A stretch of DNA of 64,000 bases from Magnolia sinica (taxonomy: Eukaryota > Streptophyta > Magnoliopsida > Magnoliales > Magnoliaceae): positions 44,940,437 through 45,004,436 of the forward strand of contig NC_080575.1 in the NCBI RefSeq assembly GCF_029962835.1, given 5' to 3'. Below, one piece after another: positions 36,104-45,539 of the stretch. The position numbers and the translations under genes were made by a program. How positions within the stretch are numbered: the stretch's first letter is position 1; every line of letters begins with the position of its first letter. The notes below the pieces were generated by a model, which searched no databases, was not told the DNA's origin, and saw only the letters and a list, made by a program, of their open reading frames with translations.

Positions 36104-37260
36104 TTTAGGCCGTACACAAAAGCCAAGGTCCTACACAAGAACCTAGGATTTAGGCCCTACACAAAGGCCAGGGTCCTACATAAGAACCTAGTCAAGTTTG
36201 GGTTTGTAAACTCTTACACTCAAACCTACACAAGGAAGGAATGTACATGAACTTTACAAATTACAACCTTACTTCTTGGATTGAGCCCCGTTGGTGTGCC
36301 TTCTTGGGTAACTTGATCGTCACTCCCCCGTGCTTCAATCAGCTTCCCGTTACTCCCCTTATCATTTTGTCATTGCTTCACCAAGGCTTAACTCCACGAT
36401 TAAACACCTTGCATGTAGTGTTCCTATCCGGTGACCAAGGTGATGGGAGGTTTGGTTAAATCTCCTATAATTAATGAGAAATTAAGATGCCTAGGGGATT
36501 CACCTGGATGGACACTCTAGAGTTTGATAGACACTTTGGATTTACCAATAAACATGGTGTCTATACTCTAAAGGAGGCTTAAGATCATGATCTTCTTAAA
36601 GAGGAGCTTGGAATGCTTATTAGAATGAAGATTCACTAAGAAGAGAGCACGAATATCATTTAGATAGAGTTTAGGATGTTTGGTAGAACTTGGGATGCAC
36701 TAGGGTCTCTAAAATGCCAAAATCCATCATCTCTGCAAAGATCTAGATGTTAGTTTTATAGAAAAAAATGCTCCAACGGATCTTTAATGGATAGTTTTCG
36801 GTTCCACTGAGTGATTCTTTAATCACACCGAAATATATTTGGTCGCACCGAATTAATTATGGTTCAGTCGAACCGAATTCTGACCGAAAGTTGTCGGACA
36901 ATTTTGGTCACTTTCGGTCGAACTAAGCTTATCCTTCAGTCAGATCGAACTTGACCTTCGGCTAGACCGAGTCCAGCCGAAGGTGGGACCGAATTAATTT
37001 TATTTTTTTGTTGTACTATTTTGGTAAGATCGGTTGGACCGAAGCCACCCTTCGGTCGCACCAAGTCTAGTTGAAGGCTTGTTTGGCTGGAGTGAATTAG
37101 CATGTTTTTAAGTCTAAGTTCACCGTCTCATTTTAGCTAGTTTCGGTGGGACCAAAGGTTGCTGAATTTTTTGTAATTGTTTCAGCAACTTGAAACCTCT
37201 TAAACCAATATAAGAGTATAAGTTTTAGGCTCTTAAGGTTTCTGAGATGATCAATAAAGG
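36104..37260 (-). mobile_element. Probable copia LTR, 5' part with TTCGGTCGAACCGAA motifs
   Basis: Continues 25400-25925 across the solo LTRs. On the minus strand an array of half-palindromes around TTCGGTCGAACCGAA and ACCGAAGG (36790-37150) lies upstream of a TATA-like CTATAAAACTAAC (about 36752-36764). That is the same layout as the palindrome-array-then-TATA plan of the copia LTRs at 5179 and 10792. No coding sequence; family placement is tentative. Confidence 0.4.
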
Positions 37261-38059
37261 TATTACTAATTGGGTCCCTAAGATCATTTAAAGGTAGGTT
37301 GTTTTTGGTCTATGATTAGGGTCAAAGGCACTACTTTTACCTGTTCAATGCTCTTTGATGTTTCAACGTCGCTTGTATCTTCGGTCTTCACTTTCCAATG
37401 GCTCATCCGACATGTGACACAAGGACTCACGTTATTAACAAATATGGTGCATAAATTAGTGCACTTATAACATCGGCTCCTCATGTGGCCTACACATACA
37501 AATCTAATAACTAGATGTAAGGCATGAGTAAGATACATATACCAAGGTGGGGTCCACCGGGAATGACCTGAATGGACAACCCACATGCGCAATTTGTGTG
37601 CAACTAGGCTATCAATCTATTGGGCACATGGCCCATTGATGATATTCCAAAACGATTAGATTATTATTGGCATTAATAGGATGATCTGCACCGTTTAAAC
37701 ATTGCCAATGTAATCGACAATTATAAATTGGTAGGATGTGATCCTGTACTTATGGCCCATCTAAGTCTTGGGATTTCGTCATTTCAGGCAAAGTACATAC
37801 CTTAATGGTTAATACAACTATAGTGCTAACATTAGATACACAAACTAATTAAGGATTTTAATTTAATTACAAACACTTGCAAATGCATATTCATTAAACT
37901 TAGGATTATATAGATTTTAAATCCAGGGTACCAAACATAGCCAAGGGATTCTAGAAACCTTGAATCCCAAGTCCAAGAGGGCCCCAAATCCAAGGGATCC
38001 GGAGTCAAGGGATCCCAAAACTAAGGATTTCCATGTCGAAGGGATCCCAAGTCCAAAAA
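37261..38059. other. Non-coding stretch
   Basis: No gene seen. It includes one GGTGGGGTCCACC module (37550) and a run of near-repeats 'ccaagtccaagagg / aagggatccca' at 37950-38070. Confidence 0.5.
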
Positions 38060-40396
38060 ATCCCAGGTTAAAAGGGGTTTCTACCCCCACAGTTTCTCGT
38101 GGTGCAGCCTACCTAAAATGATAGGTCCAAACGGATGAACGGAATGGATGGTACATAAACATCGTGGGGTCCCACGAGTGGCCCCAAGTGCTAACAAAAT
38201 GGGCAGCACTCCCTGCCCATTTTTCCTTCCTGTGCAGTCGGCCCGAGATTTGGATGCATTTGATTTTTGGGCCTATCGCCTAACATTATCTGAAAAAAAA
38301 AAAATGGAAGAACAGAGTGGCTAAGTCACATACATCATGGGGACCACGAGTGGGACCCAATCCACGCCCCTGGCTGGGAGTCTGGCTGCCTGGACGCTGG
38401 CAGCAGCGCTGTTGCTCTTGCTGGCTATTGTTTTTTTTTTTTTTTAATATTCTTTTGTGATGCCCTATCAAGGTGGGCCCCATGAGTACGATCTACTCTG
38501 CTCACCGACTTGGCCATCTCGAGCGGGGTCTAATAGCTCATATTTGGACTGGTTTGGACAAACAAGAACTCCACAGGGGCCTGGAAGGTTTCAACAGTCG
38601 TGCATTATTTCCCTCATTGCAGTCCATTCAAGACTCCGATCTGCCTCATATTTCAGCCCATGGCATAAAATGGTCTTGAGAAACAAGTGAACGGCGAGAA
38701 TTAAACATATACATCAAGGTGGGGTCCACGGATGGGACGCCTCCTCCCCACCTTTGCATGGCCGACGTGAGGGGTGCTCCCAGCACCACCGTCGCCTTCG
38801 GTGTGGTTTATTCAATGGTTGACTAAAATTTGAGCACTATATTTAACTTGACCTGGAAAGTAGATGGATGGTGAAGATCTAAGAAATAAAGCATGGTGGG
38901 TCCCACGAGTGGAAACCCACCTCAACCTTCCCATGCAAGGGCAGCTCTAACGTAGGGAATATCCAGTCTCTTGCACCTTACGGTGTGGCCCCCTAGAGAT
39001 TTGGATCAGTGTCATTTTTGGGTCCAAAAGTAAAAATGATATGAGGAAGAGGATGGACGGCATAGATGGAAAAAATAAATTAATGTGGGTCCCACTCGCT
39101 CCTCCGAGTGGCACTTGCGGCTAGGCAGCGGGTTCAGAGACACTGTTTGCATGTCGCAGCCACGACTGCTGTCTCTTTCTTTCTCTTGGTTCGTTTTATG
39201 GGTGGTGGAGTCCACCTAGAAAAATCCACTCCATTCATTAGATTGGCCAGGTCATTGTGGGCCAATGGGCTTTGGATTAAACCAATTTCGGTGATTTCCC
39301 ACCATCCAAAACTATTATCCATATCAACATGTTAAATGGCAAATAAACATCACAGTGGGCCACACAAGGTGGTCCACGTTGTGATAGCGTGCAGGGCACA
39401 CTCTCCAATAGCGTGACCCACTTGTGGACCCCACAACATCACAATTTAAAAGAAGAGAAAAGAAAGGAAAGGAAAGAAAAGCAAGGGAAGAAGATCTGGC
39501 CATCGGGGTGGCCCCCGCCACTTTGTGGTCCACCATACACACCATACATGATCAAGGTGGGTCCCGCCCTTGTGTGCCCACCAAGATGGAAAAATCACAA
39601 GGAAATGGAGGGTTTTGATCCTCCTATGCATTCACAACGAAGGATGAACGGTTGTATTAGATTGGATCAGCGATTCGATGGCTCACCAAGCTCTACTCCA
39701 CCCATAATCTCTCTTTTCTCTCATCTCTTCCTCTTAACCTCTTGATCTCTTCTAATTCTCTCTCAAGCTCTCTCTTTTATCTTAAGCCATATTTCTAATT
39801 TTTTTCTCTCTTAATCTTTTCCTAATTCTCTCTAATCTTTTTCTTTTTCTTTTTCTTTTTTTTTTTAAATTTCTTTCTACTCTCTTTCTAGCAAATGGTA
39901 TAAATGAGAGAGAGTTAAGAGATTTTGTGGTAGAAATTTTAGGATAGGGAGAAAATAAAAAGAAGATGGAGGGGTAGAATTAATGGGGAGAGAAAGAAGG
40001 AAAGAGGGATGGCTAGGCATGGGCAAGACATGGGTTGCATGATGGGAGGCATGGGTTGCTTTGACTAATAGGAAGAGAGAAGCGAAGGGTTGATTGATCG
40101 ATAGATAGATTGATTGATTTGACAATATTGAGATTTGTGCAAGTGGAGGCCCGTATGCGTTGCGTGGCCCACCTCGGAATGTGTCTAAAACTGCAACTTA
40201 TTATCTAGGGATCACAATGGGGCAAATCGTGTGGCATTGGAATCATAGCACCGACGCGGTCACTATAGTACAAGTCTTGGAGTGTTGTGGCACTGAAATA
40301 AGGTCGCAATAAAAAATCATTGATCTAGTCCGCTAGGAACATACCGGTATCAAAGTTGAAGCATACGGAAGGTTTCACAAGGTTACAAGTCTTACA
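38060..40396 (-). mobile_element. Older relative of the giant LTRs, truncated
   Basis: The right edge reads ACAAGTCTTACA, so the minus strand starts TGTAAGACTTGTAACC like LTRs A and B. It is followed by a similar block (GACCGCGTCGGTG, GACTTGTACTATAGTGACC against the GACTTGTACCTT of A and B). The interior has the same GTGGGTCCCAC modules and purine-rich tracts (39440-39490; 39705-39880 pyrimidine-rich). The opposite end (TGTCACGCC-type) was not found, so it is truncated or too decayed to delimit. Confidence 0.55.
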
Positions 40397-42108
40397 GACT
40401 GTTCTATGAAACTTGTAAAAGGTATTGCATAACTAAGGAAACCAAGTCGAGATAATCATATTAATCCCACCTTCCTTCAAGACTCAACATCCAAGGATAT
40501 GAGCAAGTTACAAGGGGTGTTATGGGCCACACGAGCATAAGCATCATTACTTTATCTTCTTAATCCCTTCATGAGGTTAGGCATGGAGGTCTTAGCTCTA
40601 GATTCAATTGGATTTGGAATTTTCAAATTTGGGCCTAATGGCTAATGGCCCTGTCAGCTTAGCACACATGCATATGCATTTTCTATTTGTGAAGGACATG
40701 ATTTGTGACTTGTCAGAACTCCGAATCCCATCACATCAGAAATTTGAGTAAATTCTAGTCTTATATCTATTACTGTATAAATAAGTATCCATTCTTTCAA
40801 CTCGATGCAACCATCAAACGATCAAACACAATTGGATGCCTTGCAAATGTCCTAGAAAGAGAGAGAGAGAGAGAGAGAGAGAGCCCGCCCTTGAGCATTC
40901 ACAAATGTCAATGCCAAGTTTTGGTAGGCCGCTAATCCACTTCTGACCATTAGTTGTGTAATTTGATATTAGGCCCTCGGCCAAAAAGCCAGGCTGGTAT
41001 ATGGTTTATATAAGCCACACCAAAGGAAATAATTAAGAGAAATGTCCAATGTTTATTTTTTATACAACCTAACATAAAGATTATAAGAAATCCACTTCAA
41101 CCATTAGATTCCACAAAAAACATTTAGGCCTAAGCCCAAGAATAAGGAAAATCCATGATTCAGGTGGGTTACAAAGAGTGGAACTATTTGGAGGGTGGGC
41201 AAGGCTATGTAAACTGTTTCTAATAGTATATATGGTCCACTTAAATTATGGATGGGGTTCGTTTTTAATACCTATGCCTAAAATTAAGTCATGCAACTAG
41301 TAATCAAATTGAATTTTCAGATACATAAGTTATGGCTAACTTATCTTCTATTTTTCAGAGAATAATTTCTCTTCGTGAGAAGGGGCTCCTGGTAATGCAA
41401 AAATCTCTTGATAAAGGTTAATTTCAACTTTTCATCCCCATCCCCGTAATGAGAGGAACTCTTTGGTAAATATAGAGAGTGATATAATGTCATCGGAGTA
41501 TGGCATGCTTACAGGAATTTTAGGGACCCCACCTTTGGTTTTTTACCAATCCATGGTAATGTGTATATGAGATTCACTCCTACCAGAGGTGTCCAATTCC
41601 AAGTCATGCAAAGGGGTTTAGCCTTGGGCTTGACCCTCAAGGCCACTTGTGATTTATATGTCCGCAATTAAAAAAACAAAACAAAGTCTGGACGGTAAGA
41701 GTTATCCTATACTATTTCCAACTACTAGTCCACTAAGATAACGAATGAAGTTGATTTTTAGGTCCGTAGCTCACCCAATTGTCAAGGTGAATTTTACGTA
41801 AATATTTTGGTGGTCACACTTGCCACCTTTCCTCACACGGCCCAACCCAACTTGAAATGTAACTGATTGTAGATTCCATACAGTAAGTGGGCTTTTTATT
41901 TTATTTTATTTTATTTTATTTTATTTTTTATGTTTACATAATTAAGCATGTTTACCAAATATGCACCCATGTGCAACGGCAAATGGTTAAGAAAATTATA
42001 TGCCAGCTGTGCTAATTCCACATGCATGTACAAGTCAGCTAATGCCCGCGCGCCGGAAAGGCAGATGAGTGAAATATCCAAGCCACCGGACAAGTACCAC
42101 TGCCTAGA
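40397..42108. other. Non-coding stretch with microsatellites
   Basis: No gene recognised. Holds a GA tract (40857-40883), decayed MITE-like modules near 41000-41250, and a TTTTA pentanucleotide tract (41893-41928). Confidence 0.55.
41893..41928. repeat. TTTTA pentanucleotide repeat
   Basis: Seven tandem units. Confidence 0.9.
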
Positions 42109-42391
42109 CGAAATGGGATTGCGTACCGAATTACTCGGCACGCTCTTATAGTACCGAGTAAACTCAGTTAGGCCTACCTTGAATCTATGTAGTCTATTCA
42201 CACTGTCCATCGGTTTTTCCATCTAATTTAGGGGGTTGAGCTCAAAATTGAAGCATATCCAAAGATCAAGTGGATCATACAATGGGAAACAGTGGGGATA
42301 ATGATTTTTACTGTTAAAACCTTGCTAGGCTCCACAATGATGTTTATTTGTCATCCAACCTCTTGATAAGATCATATAGACATGGATGAAG

Positions 42392-42396
<5 letters not shown>

Positions 42397-42450
<54 letters not shown>
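42397..42450. repeat. TA microsatellite
   Basis: About 27 TA units immediately left of the inner MITE; a CA tract followed by TA lies on its right (42997-43032). Confidence 0.95.
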
Positions 42451-42453
<3 letters not shown>

Positions 42454-42995
42454 AAAAGGTACTATGCGACCGAGCAATGGGAACATCCCATGAGGTCGAG
42501 CTGTGTGGGCCCCACCGTGATGTGTGTCGAACATCTACCCCATCAGTCAGATGCACCATTCCATCGTGGGCCTAGGTCTTAAAAATCAAGTCAATTCGTG
42601 ACTTGTGTGGGCCACACCACATACAGAAGTTGAGAGGGACCGTGCACCATTAAAACATTCATAATCATTTTTTGGGCCCACCGAGATGTGGTTTGCAAAT
42701 CCAGCCCATCCATTATGTGTGGCCCACTTGGATGAGGGTTCAGACCAAGTTTCAGCAGCATTCAAAACTGAGGTGGGCCTCACCAAGTGCTTTTATATGT
42801 TTTTGGCATGTCTTCACATGATTTTAGATGGTATGGCCCAACTAAGTTCCGTATACGGCTGATTTTTGGGACATACCATAATTTAAAGGGGACCCATCAA
42901 ATGCACGGTGTTGATGGTCAACACGCATCACGGTGGGGCCCACGCAGCTCGACTTCATGGGACGTTATCATGAGCTCGAGCACGTAGTACCTTCC

Positions 42996-42996
<1 letters not shown>
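42451..42996. mobile_element. Inner MITE within TA/CA microsatellite
   Basis: The left end GGGAAAAGGTACTATGCGAC... and the right end ...CACGTAGTACCTTCCC are inverted repeats of about 95 bp with the shared segment GTCGAGCTGYGTGGGCCCCA, CCGTGATGYGTGT. Microsatellite lies on both sides, so a TA target repeat is possible but cannot be counted. Confidence 0.8.
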
Positions 42997-43031
<35 letters not shown>

Positions 43032-44069
43032 AAAGATTGATCCAAAACTTTTGGTGCTCCCAAGAAATTTTCAATGGTAGACGTTCAATTCAACTATTTT
43101 GTGTAGTGTGGTCCATTTGAACATTGTATATGCTTCTTTTTTTAGTGTCAAGCCCTAAAATTATCTGATAAAATGATGGATGGAGTGGATAAAATATATA
43201 AATTATGATGGACCTCAAAGAGTTTTCTCCATGCGCTTCGCATAGTAAGCTACTATGCAATCCGCTTCCTGCGTGGACTCGGTGGAAACAGATTGCTTGG
43301 TCGGTTACCACCCTCAGCGTATTGAGTAAACTCTGTCGGGTCTGCCATGATTTATGTATTTTATCAGCTCCACCTATCCATTTTACCAAATAATTTTAGG
43401 CTTGTGCCAAAAAATGAAGCATATCTAATCTTTAAATGGACCACACCACTGAAACAATTGAATTGAATGTTTACTGTTGAAATTTTTTTGGGGGGAAGGT
43501 TTGCATGGAGTTTATATTTTAGTTTTCCCTTAATCCATTTTTATATGATTTTATGAAGAGGTTGGATGACAAATAAATATCACTCTGGGGCTTAGGAAGG
43601 TTTCAACGGTAGAAATCATTAGCCCACTATTTCCAGTGGTATGATCCACTTGATTCGTATATATGCTTCAATTATGGGCTCAGCCCCCTAAATTAGATGG
43701 AAAATGGATGGATGGCATGGATAGATCACATACATTCAAGGTGGGCCTAATTGAGTTTACTCAGTAAGATAAGAGCGTACTGAGTGACTCAGTAGGCAAT
43801 CCGATTTCAGACTCCGTGTGCCAAGAATCATGATGGTCCACACATTAGGTGGGCCACAAAACATATGTATAGTAGTTAAAAAGAAAATCCCCTAAATTTT
43901 CTAACCCGTCCAATTCCGGGTGACATCATGGCACGCCTACCGGCCAGGCCCACCTTTATCTTTTGGAAATTTCATATATGCGATGAGATCCACATCATGG
44001 ATGGATGGCCTGGACAGTGCACCTCTTTGCCACGCTGGCATATTCGGTGGTGTATGCACGGGCACGGTT

Positions 44070-44535
44070 TGGGTGGATCCCTGTGGGGGCCACTGTGATG
44101 TATCTGCCTTACATCTACACTGTCCATCCATTTTGATAGCTGATTTTAAAAGCATGGTTCAAAAATGCAGCAGATCCAAATCTTAGGTGGACCATACCAG
44201 AGAAAACAGTCGTGATTGAATCCACACCATTAAAAACTTCATGTGTCTAACGGAATGTTTATTTGCCATCCAAAATATTGATAAGGTCACAAAGACCTGG
44301 ATGGAGAGACCACACAAATATAATCTAAATCCAAAACATTTTTGGCTCACAAGAAGTTTTTAATGGTCAGTTACCGCTGTTTTCTGTATTATGGTTCACT
44401 TTAAATTTGAATCTGCTTCATCTTTCGGGTAACCAAAAATGAGTTTTCAAAATGAATGGACGGTGTGGATATAAGGCATATGCATCACGGTGGGCTCCAC
44501 GGTCATGGATCCCACCCACCTCGGTGGATCCGGCA
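44070..44535. mobile_element. Fold-back MITE-like element
   Basis: Ends CACTGTGATGTATCTGCCTT and AAGGCATATGCATCACGGTG are inverted, enclosing ACACTGTCCATCCATTTT and GAATGGACGGTGTGG. The flanking GGTGGATCC at both ends extends the inverted repeat. Confidence 0.65.
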
Positions 44536-44582
44536 CCCGCCGAAGCCGCGCAACGTTTTATTTTTGCTGACTTGTAAACGCG

Positions 44583-45095
44583 TATGGGACGCAGATCGGC
44601 TGTAGCGGGGTTAAGGGGACTTTGTATACCTAACCTCCGTGGGATCAACCATGATATACTTGTTATATCCGTTCCGTTCATCATTTTTATCCGCTTGTTT
44701 TAAGATATAAGCCGAACACAAGGAAGATCCAAAGCTTAGTGGACCACGCCACGGGAAACAGTAAAGGTCCCCACCATTAAAACCTTCCTAAGAGCAGTGA
44801 AAGTTTTGGATCAAGCTTATATTTTTGTTTTGCATTTATCCAGGTGGGACCCACATCATGAACGGGTTGGATGACATATAAACATATCGATGAGCTTTAG
44901 GAAGCTTTTAACGGTGGGTGTCTTTATCCCCACTGTTTTCTGTGAAGTGGTCCGTTTGAGACTTATATCTGCCCCATTTTTTAAATCATTGGCTAAGATG
45001 AGCTGGAGAAACGGATGGACGGAATGGATATTAGGCATACATCACGGTGGGCCCCACGAAGTTTCCCGCAGCCGGGTTCGCATCTACGGGTGGGC
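44583..45095. mobile_element. Fold-back MITE-like element abutting the gene promoter
   Basis: The left arm (GACGCAGATCGGCTGTAGCG, then GATATACTTGTTATATCCGT) pairs with the right arm (ACGGAATGGATATTAGGCAT, CACGGTGGGCCCCACGAAG, AGCCGGGTTCGCATCTACGG). The right end lies about 20 bp before the TATA box of the CCCH gene. Confidence 0.6.
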
Positions 45096-45110
45096 TTTAG
45101 GAAATCTCCA

Positions 45111-45117
45111 TATATAG
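45111..45117 (+). promoter_or_regulatory. TATA box of CCCH zinc-finger gene
   Basis: TATATAG in CCATATATAGCAACC, about 430 bp before the ATG. A start of transcription near 45140-45150 would give a leader rich in telo-box motifs. Confidence 0.65.
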
Positions 45118-45149
45118 CAACCGATCGCTGTCTTTCAGAGAATTACAGA

Positions 45150-45539
45150 AAAACATCGAGATTAGGGTTTTGGGCTTGACTGGATTAGGGTTAGGGTTTT
45201 GGAGGTTCTTCTCTCAGCAGAATCCGAATTCTCTTCTTTCCAGGTTCGTCTCCAAAGTTCTGAATTCTTTCCGGTCTTTCTTGCATGCGCTTTTGTCGTA
45301 ATTAGGGTTTTTTTTGTTCGAATTCTTTCCGATCTTTCTTGTGTACGCTTAGGTCATAATTAGGGTTTTTTATGGTTCAAATCCTCATCTGACTTTTCTG
45401 ATTTTCTATTCAATTAGGGTTTTTTTTTTTTTTTTTCTCACTTCCGATCTCAATCTGCTGTTTTCAGATTTTCATCGAAGTAGGGTTTTTCTTACGTTGG
45501 AATCTCAATCCGAATTAGAAACCCTTAAACCCTAACAGT
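45150..45539 (+). promoter_or_regulatory. Telo-box-rich 5' leader, possibly with a leader intron
   Basis: TAGGGTTT occurs at about 45172, 45185-45197, 45302, 45361, 45414 and 45481, and AAACCCTTAAACCCTAAC stands just before the ATG. Telo-boxes (AAACCCTA) are common in leaders of plant translation-related and housekeeping genes. A possible leader intron runs from CAG|GTTCGT (45244) to TTTTCAG (45467), with a long T tract before the acceptor. Within it two 58 bp tandem units (from 45262 and 45320) share GAATTCTTTCCGRTCTTTCT. Confidence 0.6.

Larger units (their letters stand above)
42109..43808. mobile_element. Outer fold-back MITE or small DNA element
   Basis: The left end (GGATTGCGTACCGAATTACT, CACGCTCTTATAGTACCGAG, TAAACTCAGTTAGGCCTACC) is mirrored at the right (GGTGGGCCTAATTGAGTTTA, TCAGTAAGATAAGAGCG, CAGTAGGCAATCC) over about 90 bp. 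A partial third copy of the end motif occurs near 43230-43350, suggesting that two related elements are joined or nested. It contains the MITE 42451-42996. Confidence 0.7.

Noticed and set aside
36241-36459. 72-codon frame near the probable copia LTR
   Set aside because: Lies in LTR-like sequence with no family match.
42325-42582. Frames with YIYIYI runs
   Set aside because: They arise from the TA microsatellite on either strand.
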